Origin: Desulfobacterales bacterium
GTDB lineage: Bacteria > Desulfobacterota > Desulfobacteria > Desulfobacterales > SpSt-501
Length of the DNA stretch: 34,526 nucleotides
Assembly (NCBI GenBank): GCA_025454255.1
Contig: JALOOU010000023.1
Coordinates: 1 to 34,526 of the forward strand
Direction: 5' to 3'
Under the pieces are notes generated by a model. The model ran no database searches. It was not told the DNA's origin and worked only from the letters and a program-made list of their open reading frames with translations. Positions 8,727 through 16,269 of this stretch are shown here, in pieces; the stretch's first letter is position 1; each line of letters begins with the position of its first letter. The translations under genes and the position numbers were made by a program.

Positions 8727-9061
8727 CGCATGGCCAGGCCCGCACGCCTGCCCGTCGGTATGACTTGCGAGGAAGTCGAAGCCGTGCCGGGAAACCTTGC
8801 GGGCGACCAATGGCTCACGGCCTCGCTGATTCACGGCGCGGGGCTGCGTTTGGGTGGAGTGCCTTCGCCTGCGCGCAGGATATCGACTTCTCGCCTAACG
8901 AAATCCGGGTGTGTGACGGTAGGGGCGCGCAGGGCCGGATCGCCATCCGTCCTTCCTTCGCCACCCATTTGCGTGAAGGCGGTTGCGACAGCCGAACGGC
9001 GCAGGAACTGCCGGGGCACAAGGACGCGAAGACGACGATGAGTTTCACATTACACGGGTAG
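8727..9061 (+). pseudogene. Decayed integron-integrase-like tyrosine recombinase
   Basis: Three fragments in successive frames reproduce the C-terminal half of an IntI-type tyrosine recombinase. First comes [14 protein letters not shown] with [11 protein letters not shown] (compare the family pattern LPVVLTREEV and LLYGAGLRL). After two frame changes near 8855-8880, [20 protein letters not shown] follows. Then the sequence jumps directly to [12 protein letters not shown] and [17 protein letters not shown]. The middle of the catalytic domain, where the IntI-specific helix would lie, is deleted. The conserved box II HxxRHSFATHL has lost its H before SFATHL, and the catalytic Tyr of the TTMIYTHVL motif is Phe. 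The gene is therefore dead by frameshift, deletion and loss of the nucleophile. The N-terminal domain is not recognisable upstream. Confidence 0.72.
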
Positions 9062-9111
9062 AAACGGGAAATCGCGCCTCTTATGCGGGTCAATCTGATT
9101 CCTCGTTGGGC

Positions 9112-9861
9112 ATGAGAAGAGAAACGCAAGATACCTGCCGGCTCTATAGCGACTTGGCGTGGCTTTGGCCTATGTGGGGCGATGCTGCCACTGAATACGC
9201 GCACTACTGCCAACACGTCACAGGTCTGATCCGTCAGCACGCCAGGCGCCCGGCAGCCACATTGCTGGACATGGGGTGCGGGGGCGGGAAGAACGTCTTG
9301 AACCTGAAGCGGCAGTTCAACGTCACCGGTGTCGACCTGAGTGCCGCCCTGCTTGCGCAGGCGAAGGAACTGAATCCCGAGTGCACGTTCGTCCAGGACG
9401 ACATGCGGACGTGCAGACTGGGCCGGGCTTTTGATGCCGTGCTCATGGACGATGCGATCTCACACATGTGGTGCCGGACAGACTTTGTGGCAGCGTTCCG
9501 CACCGCACACGCCCATCTGATCCCTGGCGGCATCCTGGTCGCTACTCCGGATGTGACGGCCGAAACGTTCCAGCAAAACAAGACCCGCACCACCCTGGCC
9601 ACGCGGGACGGAATGGACGTTGTCTTCATCGAGAACGTGTATGACCCCGACCCCACGGATGAGCAGTACGAAACGACGATCCTGTATCTCATTCGCGAAC
9701 ACGGACGTCTTCGGATTGAAGCCGATCACTGGACCATGGGGGTATTCTCCCTGGACATGTGGAGGCGTGTTCTGCGCGAAACGGGTTTCGAGGTGCATGA
9801 GGGAACGTACAACCCGGGCGATGATGAGTACACGACCTTCGCTTGCGTAAAGACAGCATGA
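9112..9861 (+). CDS. Class I SAM-dependent methyltransferase
   Basis: This 249-residue protein starts at an ATG at 9112, chosen because the conserved part begins just after it (TCRLYSDLAWLWPMWGD). The SAM-binding motif I is LLDMGCGGGKN (residues 51-61), followed by TGVDLS with the acidic residue that holds the ribose. FDAVLMDDAISHM fills the motif IV position. The substrate is unknown; the fold is that of small-molecule as well as protein and RNA methyltransferases. The codons are more AT-rich than in flanking genes. The start sits directly behind GTTGGGC (9105-9111), and 51 bp separate it from the dead integrase upstream, on the same strand. Confidence 0.85.
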   Translation: MRRETQDTCRLYSDLAWLWPMWGDAATEYAHYCQHVTGLIRQHARRPAATLLDMGCGGGKNVLNLKRQFNVTGVDLSAALLAQAKELNPECTFVQDDMRTCRLGRAFDAVLMDDAISHMWCRTDFVAAFRTAHAHLIPGGILVATPDVTAETFQQNKTRTTLATRDGMDVVFIENVYDPDPTDEQYETTILYLIREHGRLRIEADHWTMGVFSLDMWRRVLRETGFEVHEGTYNPGDDEYTTFACVKTA

Positions 9862-9872
9862 ATGCCGATCCA

Positions 9873-9905
9873 GCAGGCGCAGGCGATGCGTTGCAGCGCG
9901 CCTGC
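9873..9905 (+). terminator. Hairpin after the methyltransferase gene
   Basis: GCAGGCGC (9873-9880) and GCGCCTGC (9898-9905) form a perfect 8-bp stem with a 17-base loop, 12 bases after the stop codon. There is no U-tract, so this may be a Rho-dependent or mRNA-stabilising structure rather than an intrinsic terminator. I looked for an attC site here and did not find a core-site pair. Confidence 0.3.
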
Positions 9906-9975
9906 CCTGCGGTGTCGGGGCGAAATGATGGCCCCGTTCGTAACCGGTGATTGGCAAAGACGAATAGTAGGGATT

Positions 9976-11447
9976 ATGGACGTTGTTTGTGTTGTTGGAC
10001 CAGTCCTCCTGATTGCGATTGCCCTGGCTGCCGTCTGGCTTGATCGCTGGAGTGTCCCCGTCATACTGGTTGCCCTCGGTGCGGGAATTCTTTTTGGCAG
10101 CGATGTGTTAAGGCTCTGGCACTTTGGCGATATTGGGTTGGCCAATAGGGTGGCAAACCTTGCCTTGGTATTCATACTGTTTCATGGCGGCTTCTCCACC
10201 AGACGCTCCGACTTCAAAGCCGTTGCCCTTCCCGCGGCCGGTCTGGCCACCTGGGCGTAGTTTTGACGGCTGTGGCGACCGTTGGGGTTCTTTATGGCTG
10301 GTTCAACGGGTCGTTTCACAAGCCGCTCATGCTCGCCACGATCATTTCCTCCACCGACGCGGCGGCAATCTTCTCGATACTTCGCCGACACTCTCTGCCG
10401 CCGAAGCTATCGTCCACTGTTGAGATCGAAAGCGCTGCCAACGATCCGATGGCGATCCTGCTAACCGTGGCGGCGGTTCAAGGGATCGCCTCCGCCCAAT
10501 CCGCGTGGCTGATGTCCGTGCTGGTCTTCATCTGGAAGTTTGCAGTTGGACCGTTCTGCGGCTGGTTCCTCGCCAAGGCGGCATTGTGGCTGTTCAATCG
10601 TCTCAAACCCCAAGACCGTGGTTACTACTACGTGCTTTCATTGGGAATCATCCTGCTGATCTACGGACTGACCGAAATGATCAACGGCAGCGGGATGCTG
10701 GCAGTGTTTGTCGGAGGCTACTTGCTGGGGAACCGCCCATTCGTCTACAAACAGGGAGTGGCGAACTTCTCATCTGCCGTCTCCGTCATCGCCAACGTCG
10801 GCATGTTCGCCATGATGGGCCTCCAGGTTTTCCCCCATCAGTGGGGAGAAATCTGGTTGGACGGTATTCTGTTGTTCCTCGTTTTGGCTCTAGTTGCGCG
10901 TCCTTTCGCGGTAGGGTTGGGCACGGTGGGCATGGGGCTCGGCTGGCGAAACAAGACATTCATTGCTTGGGCGGGTCTTCGAGGCGCCGTGCCTATCGTC
11001 TTGGCCATTTATCCGGCGGCGGCCGGGCTTGCCGTCGGACAAGAGGTCTTCAATCTCGTGTTCTTTGTCGTTTTGTTGTCCATCGCGATACAAGGCTCCA
11101 CGCTCGGTTGGCTGGCACGTTTGCTCAAACTCACGTCCCCAAAGCGGCCAATGCCCCTGTTCGATCTGGTGGTTGTTGATCTGCCAGACCCGAAAGGCGC
11201 AATCGGACCTGCCATCGCTGATTTGCGGCTTCCCGCTGGATCGGTTATTAGCTTGATAAGCCGATATAGGGACATTGTGGTTCCCAAAGACTCAACCACT
11301 CTACAGGGATGGGATCGAGTGACCGTCCTTGCACATGCCAAGGACCACGAGGCCGTTGGTTCTGTTCTCTTGAACAAATTCTCTGCGGCAGTGCTGCAAT
11401 CCGACACGTACGGAAGCCTCAACAATGCCATTGAGGCGACCTCCTAA
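9976..11447 (+). pseudogene. K+(Na+)/H+ antiporter, CPA1 NhaP2-like, interrupted by one frameshift
   Basis: Two adjacent frames encode one antiporter. The first (9976-10260) covers the opening helices (VGPVLLIAIALAAVWLDRW ... NLALVFILFHGG) and stops after GLATWA. The second (from about 10254) continues with VVLTAVATVGVLYGW. Reading one extra G in the run at 10253-10255 (TGGG to TGGGG) joins them as ATWGVVLTAV, the expected helix, in a protein of 490 residues. Ion-site motifs are intact: STDAAAIFS and ESAANDPMA. A TrkA-C/RCK_C domain occupies the last ~90 residues; the CorC-like tail of E. coli CvrA is absent. Apart from the shift there is no decay, so a recent mutation or a sequencing error are both possible. 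The start is ATG 9976 after AGGG. Confidence 0.8.
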
Positions 11448-11459
11448 AGGCCGCGCCTC

Positions 11460-12170
11460 ATGGCTAACGTTACCTCACTGAGTGTGACGCATATGAAAGA
11501 CAGCAATCTTATGCCGCTCGTGCTTAGAATATTCGGAGTTCATTGCCTCCTCCGGATAGTGGACCATCTTGGACAGTTCTGGATGATTTTCATGACCGAC
11601 CATGGTTCGCAGTTCCCGTTGCTGCTGGCTACCTTGTCGCCAATAATTCTTCTAAGCGTATGCAGCTATGTCTTGTTTCAATACGCTGACCCGCTGGCAG
11701 CCATGCTGATTAGGTCGAACGCCCCGCTCTCCTTCCCAGCCGACACAGATGCAGCGTGGTGGTACAGCGTAGCGTTCTCATTGCTTGGAATTTGGTTGCT
11801 GCTTTCGACGATCCCGGCGAATGCCGTCCAGTTGATTGCCAACTTTAGTGTTTCGGCTCATCCGGTTGCGGGGGTTTCCGGCTACGTCGAGAGAGGTGCG
11901 TGGAGACTGCTTTTGCAAGCCTTGCTGCAGTTGCTGATAGGCCTGTATCTGATTCTTCGCCCTTCGCATTTGTATTCGCTTATAGTCCGTTTGCGCCAGT
12001 CAGCTAACAAGTGGAATAGCATGCGGGCTAACCGGCTGCGAAAACGCGCGCGCGTGTTGGCAGCCGGTGTCCCTGATCGCTGCAAATGCATGGGGCGCGC
12101 AACTTGGAACCAATCGAATAAATTGAATTTATCTCACTGGCAGCAGGAGCATCCAGCATCGAAGATTTGA
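11460..12170 (+). CDS. Small multi-pass membrane protein of unknown function
   Basis: The frame gives 236 residues. About four hydrophobic helices are visible: residues near 19-45, 51-75, 100-122 and 148-168. The last helix ends GLYLILRPSHLYSLIVRLR. I recall this general shape from unannotated cassette-type membrane proteins but can assign no function. Residues after about 185 (NSMRANRLRKRARVL...) look non-coding: they cross a strong hairpin (12031-12068) and carry no recognisable structure. The original stop may have been a TAA just out of frame at 12004-12006. An alternative start is the ATG at 11493 (MKDSNLMPLVLR). Neither start has a strong ribosome-binding site. It follows the antiporter by 12 bp. 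Confidence 0.55.
   Translation: MANVTSLSVTHMKDSNLMPLVLRIFGVHCLLRIVDHLGQFWMIFMTDHGSQFPLLLATLSPIILLSVCSYVLFQYADPLAAMLIRSNAPLSFPADTDAAWWYSVAFSLLGIWLLLSTIPANAVQLIANFSVSAHPVAGVSGYVERGAWRLLLQALLQLLIGLYLILRPSHLYSLIVRLRQSANKWNSMRANRLRKRARVLAAGVPDRCKCMGRATWNQSNKLNLSHWQQEHPASKI
12031..12068. repeat. 38-bp imperfect hairpin at the right end of the island
   Basis: ACCGGCTGC (12031-12039) and GCAGCCGGT (12060-12068) pair perfectly. The intervening bases continue the stem with two mismatches around an alternating CG tract. It lies inside the doubtful C-terminal part of the membrane-protein frame. It may be a terminator or part of a degenerate recombination site. Confidence 0.45.
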
Positions 12171-12295
12171 TAGTTTTTAGGCGAAGGCGCATTGCCAGGT
12201 TCCGGCCCGCTGTCGCGGCATGGCCGTGACTGTTGACGGTTCTGGAGCGGCGTGCGGCCGCGGGGCGTGGTGAACATTGAAAGGAGGAAAACGCG

Positions 12296-13045
12296 ATGAG
12301 TCTGTCAGGCATCTTTTGGCAAGGAGGTTGGGTTTTGGCCGCGCTGCCGCTCCTCACTGTCCCCGGCGGGCCCGCGGCCGCGGCCGGTCCGGGGGCGGAG
12401 GAGTTGAAGCGGCTGACGGCGAACATCCACTGGCTGGGGCACGACAGCTTCCGCATCGACGGGAAGGGGGCGGTGGTCTACATCGACCCCTACCGGCTCA
12501 AGGAGGGGCCGCAGGCCGATCTCATCCTGATCACCCACGAGCACGCGGACCACGCCTCGGCGGACGACGTCGAGAAGATCCGCAAGGCGGAGACCGTGAT
12601 CGTGGCGCCCGCGGCCGCGGCGGCGAAGCTTGGCGGAGGGATCAGGATCGTCGCCCCCGGAGACGAACTTTCGGTGAAGGGGGTCGGGATCCGGGCCGTC
12701 CCGGCCTACAACCTGAACAAGTTCCGCAGCCCGGGGGTGCCCTACCACCCGCGCGAGGCCGGGCACGTGGGGTATGTCGTCGCCGTGGACGGGGTGCGGA
12801 TCTACCACGCCGGCGACACCGACCACATCCCGGAGATGGCCGGGCTCGCCCCGGATGTCGCGCTGCTGCCGGTGAGCGGGATCTACGTCATGACCGCCGA
12901 CGAGGCGGTCGGGGCGGCCGCGGCCATCGGCCCGAAGGTGGCCGTCCCGATGCACGTGGGCGAGGGGATCGGGGCGCTCGACGACGCCGCGCGCTTCAAG
13001 GCCAAGGCCGCGGTGCCGGTCGTCGTGCTGCCGATCGAAAAATGA
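12296..13045 (+). CDS. Exported MBL-fold hydrolase (UPF0173-like)
   Basis: This 249-residue protein has a strong ribosome-binding site (AAAGGAGG) eight bases before the ATG. An N-terminal hydrophobic stretch (about 10-30, ending AAAAG) looks like a signal peptide, which is unusual because UPF0173/YtkL-type enzymes are commonly cytoplasmic. The metallo-beta-lactamase signature is THEHADH (H81, H83, D85, H86). Further ligands are probably in VPAYNLNKF...YHP, HAGDTDHI and PMHVGEG. The family is related to UlaG lactonases and is predicted to be a metal-dependent hydrolase; the substrate is unknown. It lies just right of the acquired island, with GC content back to the local norm, and is convergent with the persulfide dioxygenase gene. 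Confidence 0.85.
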   Translation: MSLSGIFWQGGWVLAALPLLTVPGGPAAAAGPGAEELKRLTANIHWLGHDSFRIDGKGAVVYIDPYRLKEGPQADLILITHEHADHASADDVEKIRKAETVIVAPAAAAAKLGGGIRIVAPGDELSVKGVGIRAVPAYNLNKFRSPGVPYHPREAGHVGYVVAVDGVRIYHAGDTDHIPEMAGLAPDVALLPVSGIYVMTADEAVGAAAAIGPKVAVPMHVGEGIGALDDAARFKAKAAVPVVVLPIEK

Positions 13046-13069
13046 CGGGGCGGACGGCCGTCCGCCCCG
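13046..13069. terminator. Perfect 24-bp palindrome between convergent genes
   Basis: CGGGGCGGACGG and its exact reverse complement CCGTCCGCCCCG abut at 13046-13069, immediately after the stop of the MBL hydrolase gene. It can form a long GC-rich hairpin in either transcript. It lacks a U-tract, so I call it a possible bidirectional 3'-end structure only. Confidence 0.35.
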
Positions 13070-13115
13070 ATTCGGTCCGCCGGGGAGCGCTCCGGCCGGG
13101 GTGGCTCCGGTAAGG

Positions 13116-14498
13116 CTAAGCCACCAGGGGCAGCCCCGCGTTCGACCAGGCGAAGGCGCCTCCGGCGAGCGATTTCACCCGCGTGAAGCCCGCGCGGCGC
13201 AGGATGCTCGCCGCGATGTTGGAGCGGTATCCGCTGCCGCACTGGATGACGAGCTCCTCGCTTTTTTCGATCGGCGGCAGGCGCCCCTCCATGATCGCCG
13301 TGAGCGGGAAGTGCTCCGCCTGCCGGATGCGCCCGCTTTGCCATTCTGGCGGTGTGCGCACATCGATCACGCGGACGCCGCCTTCGGCGAGCCGTGCCCC
13401 GAGCTGCTGCGGCGAGATCTGCTCGAGCTGGTCCACCGGCCGCCCGCTCATCAGCCAGGCCATGATCCCTCCGGAGAGGTAGCCGAAGATGAGGTCGTAG
13501 CCGATGCGGTGGAGCTCGGTCACCATGCGGTCGTAGTCCGCCTGGTCGTCTACGACGAGGATGATCTCGGAGCCGGGCTCGACCACCATCCCCACCCAGT
13601 TCGCGAGCTGCTTCTCGAAGCCGATGTTGATGCTCCCGGGGATGTGGAAGCCCCCGAAGGCGGCCGCGTTGCGGGCGTCGATGACGACCGCGCCCCCCTT
13701 CATCATCTCCTCGAACTGCGGCGGCGTCAGGCGCTTGTCCATCGGGCAGGCGTCGAGGGTCAAGGCCCCCTTGAGGTTCGTCTGGATGATGTGGGAGAAG
13801 CTCTTGGGCCGGATGGGGAAGGCCGACATCACATCGGCCTTGAACGCCTCGAAGGAGGGGAAGCGCAGCATGGGGTTCGCCCGGCGCTCGTAGCCCAACG
13901 TCGAGCTCTTCTTCGCGCTCAGCCCCCGGCCGCAGAGCGAGCCCTGTCCGTGGGCCGGGAAGAGCTCCAGGTGGTCGGGGAACTCCGCGAGCTTCACGTA
14001 GAGGCTGTGGTAGAGGTTCTGGACCTGCTCGTCCAGGATCTCCGCCCCCGGCAGGTCCGGCCGCCCGATGTCGCCGACGAAGAGCAGGTCGCCGGTGAGG
14101 ATCATCTGGGGCTCCGCGGAGCGCATGGTGTCGGTCACGAGCAGCGATACCGCGTTGGGCGTGTGCCCCGGCGTGTGCAGGACCTGGATCCGGGCGGCGC
14201 CGATCTCGAAGACGTCCCCCTCCTTGAGGTCCTTGTGGCGGTAGCCGACCGGCGCGCTCGCGTGGATGTAGACGTCGGCGCCGGTCGCGGCCCGGAGCTC
14301 CTGGTCGCCGCTCACGTGGTCGGCGTGCACGTGGGTGTTGAAGACGTGGGTGATCTGCATGCCCTCTTCGCGGCTGATCGCGAGGTAGTCCTGAATGTCG
14401 CGCTTGGGGTCGACGACCGCCATGGCCTTGGCCCGCGGGCAGCCGATCACGTAGGAGAGGCAGCCCAGCCCGGGCACATCGATCTGGTTGAAGTACAT
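13116..14498 (-). CDS. Persulfide dioxygenase fused to two rhodanese domains (CstB-like)
   Basis: This is a 460-residue cytoplasmic protein. Residues 1-240 are an ETHE1-type MBL domain: H56, H58, D60 and H61 in NTHVHADH, then HTPGHTPNAV and TGDLLFVGDIGRPD. A first rhodanese domain (about 265-355) has no cysteine in its active loop (VVDDQADYD), so it is a pseudo-domain. The last rhodanese domain (about 370-460) has C420 in CGSGYR, a competent CxxGxR loop. This order matches CstB of Staphylococcus aureus, which oxidises persulfide and makes thiosulfate. The probable role is sulfide or sulfane-sulfur handling. The start at 14498 is set by GGGGGA six bases upstream and by the family; the longer frame to 14579 is unlikely. 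Confidence 0.87.
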   Translation of the reverse strand: MYFNQIDVPGLGCLSYVIGCPRAKAMAVVDPKRDIQDYLAISREEGMQITHVFNTHVHADHVSGDQELRAATGADVYIHASAPVGYRHKDLKEGDVFEIGAARIQVLHTPGHTPNAVSLLVTDTMRSAEPQMILTGDLLFVGDIGRPDLPGAEILDEQVQNLYHSLYVKLAEFPDHLELFPAHGQGSLCGRGLSAKKSSTLGYERRANPMLRFPSFEAFKADVMSAFPIRPKSFSHIIQTNLKGALTLDACPMDKRLTPPQFEEMMKGGAVVIDARNAAAFGGFHIPGSINIGFEKQLANWVGMVVEPGSEIILVVDDQADYDRMVTELHRIGYDLIFGYLSGGIMAWLMSGRPVDQLEQISPQQLGARLAEGGVRVIDVRTPPEWQSGRIRQAEHFPLTAIMEGRLPPIEKSEELVIQCGSGYRSNIAASILRRAGFTRVKSLAGGAFAWSNAGLPLVA

Positions 14499-14652
14499 GG
14501 TCCATCCCCCGTTGGGTGTGAAACGCATTCGACTCCAGGCGGACAGCGCTTTCGAACGCCGGGTGACGGAAGAAAGCATTTCATTTATTCATGCGCCGTG
14601 TCAAGGGGCTCGCCCTTTTGCCGCCCTGCCGCCGAGCCGGCAGCCCGGGACG

Positions 14653-16269
14653 TCAGGAAGCGGCGGGCGGGGGCGCGGGCGCGTGCAGGAGCGACTTCAG
14701 GGTCGCGAGCGTGTCGGCCTCGGCGGGGCGCTTGTCGGGCCGCCTGCGGGCGATGCGCGGGAAGCGCACGGCGACCCCGCTCTTGTGGCGCGGCGAGGGG
14801 CGTATCGCCTCGAAGGCGATTTCGAAGACCAGCTCGGGCTTGACCGCGCGCACCGGGCCGAAGCGCTCGGTCGTGTTCGCGCGCACGAAGCGGTCGACAT
14901 CGCGAATTTCGGCGTCGGTCAGCCCCGAGTAGGCCTTGGCGAAGGGGACGAGGGCTTCGCCGTCGCGCACCGCGAAGGTGTAGTCGGTGTAGAGGGTGGC
15001 GCGCCGGCCGCGGCCGGGCTGGGCGTAGACGAGCACCGCGTCCACCGCGAGCGGGGCGAGCTTCCACTTCCACCAGTCGCCGCGGCGCCGGCCGACGCCG
15101 TAGGCCGAGAAGAGGCGCTTGACCATCAGCCCCTCGACCCCGCGCCCCCGCGCCTGCTCGCGCAGGGCGGCGAGCGCGGGCCAGTCCGGCGCGGATAGCT
15201 GCGGGGAGAGCAGCAGCACCGGCCCGCCCGCCGCCGAGAGGAGCGCCGCGAGCGCTGCGCGGCGTTCGGAGAGCGCCTGCGCGCGAAGCTCCCTTCCATC
15301 GGACTCGAGCAGGTCGTAGGCCATGAAGACGGCCGGCGCCTCCGCGAGCACCTTGGCGGTCAGATCTTTGCGGCCGATCCGCTGCTGCAGGCGCGCGAAG
15401 TCGAGCGGTCGGCCCTCCCGCCAGGCGAGGATCTCCCCGTCGAGGACGCAGCCGTCGGGAAGCCCGGCGGCCGCCGCGGCGATCTCGGGAAACTTCTCCG
15501 TCACGAGCTCCTCGCCGCGCGACCAGACGAAGACCCGGCCGCCGCGCCGGACAAGCTGGGCGCGGATCCCGTCCCACTTCCACTCGGCGAGCCATTCGGC
15601 CGCGGGCCCCAGCGCCTCGGGGCCCTCCTCGAGGGGATGGGCGAGACAGAAGGGATAGGGGCGACTGGCGTCGGCGTCGTCCGTGCACGCGGCACCGAGC
15701 CGCTCCCAGAAGGCTTCGCCCGGCGTCCAGGCGCCCATCAGCCGCTGGGCGACGGCGGCGGCCTCGACGCCCAGCCGTGCGGCGAGCGCGCGCACGACGA
15801 GCCGCTGGGAGACCCCCACGCGGAAGCCGCCGGTGATGAGCTTGTTCCAGGCGAGCCGCTCGGCGCTGTCCATGGCCCGCCAGGCGGCGAGGACCGCTTC
15901 GCGCTGCCGCTCCTCGGGCAGGCCGCGCAAGGGCAGGAGCGTCTCCTCGATCCAGGCGCTCAGGGGCCGGAGGGGGCCGGCCTCCACCCGTTCGGGGGGA
16001 AGCAGGTGCGTGATCGTCTCGGCGAGGTCGCCGACCGTTTCGTAGCAGGCCGCGAAGAGCCACTCGGGGATTCCTGCCGCCTCGGCCGCCCAGCGCTTGA
16101 GACGGGCGGTGGGGACGGGCCGGCGCGGCCGGCGGCCGATGAGGAAGCTGAGCGCCCAGGCGGCGTCTGCGGCCGGCGCGGCGGCGAAGTAATCGGCGAG
16201 CGCGCGCACCTTCTCGGCGGTGCCGGTCGTGCGGTCGAGTGCCGCGTAGAGCGCAGCGAAGCGTTTCAC
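14653..16269 (-). CDS. ATP-dependent DNA ligase (repair-cluster type)
   Basis: The 538-residue protein starts at a GTG whose last two bases are shared with the upstream TGA (GTGA, 16266-16269). An alpha-helical DNA-binding domain fills residues 1-200. The nucleotidyltransferase domain begins with motif I, EWKWDGIR, giving K231 as the AMP-bound lysine. Later motifs are FMAYDLLE, EGLMVKR and WWKWKL, then an OB-fold. It joins nicks in duplex DNA using ATP. The order nuclease-ligase matches the bacterial cluster described in Pseudomonas putida (DNA ligase, MBL exonuclease, Lhr-Core helicase, PdeM phosphoesterase). Here the helicase and PdeM genes are missing from both sides. Confidence 0.9.
   Translation of the reverse strand: MKRFAALYAALDRTTGTAEKVRALADYFAAAPAADAAWALSFLIGRRPRRPVPTARLKRWAAEAAGIPEWLFAACYETVGDLAETITHLLPPERVEAGPLRPLSAWIEETLLPLRGLPEERQREAVLAAWRAMDSAERLAWNKLITGGFRVGVSQRLVVRALAARLGVEAAAVAQRLMGAWTPGEAFWERLGAACTDDADASRPYPFCLAHPLEEGPEALGPAAEWLAEWKWDGIRAQLVRRGGRVFVWSRGEELVTEKFPEIAAAAAGLPDGCVLDGEILAWREGRPLDFARLQQRIGRKDLTAKVLAEAPAVFMAYDLLESDGRELRAQALSERRAALAALLSAAGGPVLLLSPQLSAPDWPALAALREQARGRGVEGLMVKRLFSAYGVGRRRGDWWKWKLAPLAVDAVLVYAQPGRGRRATLYTDYTFAVRDGEALVPFAKAYSGLTDAEIRDVDRFVRANTTERFGPVRAVKPELVFEIAFEAIRPSPRHKSGVAVRFPRIARRRPDKRPAEADTLATLKSLLHAPAPPPAAS

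Noticed and set aside
8368-8745. Minus-strand 125-codon frame at the left edge of the island
   Set aside because: It overlaps the end of the DUF3786 gene and the integrase remnant, matches no family I know and has no ribosome-binding site.
9862-12175. attC recombination sites after the island genes
   Set aside because: Hairpins exist at 9873-9905 and 12031-12068, but neither is flanked by a paired RYYYAAC and GTTRRRY core.
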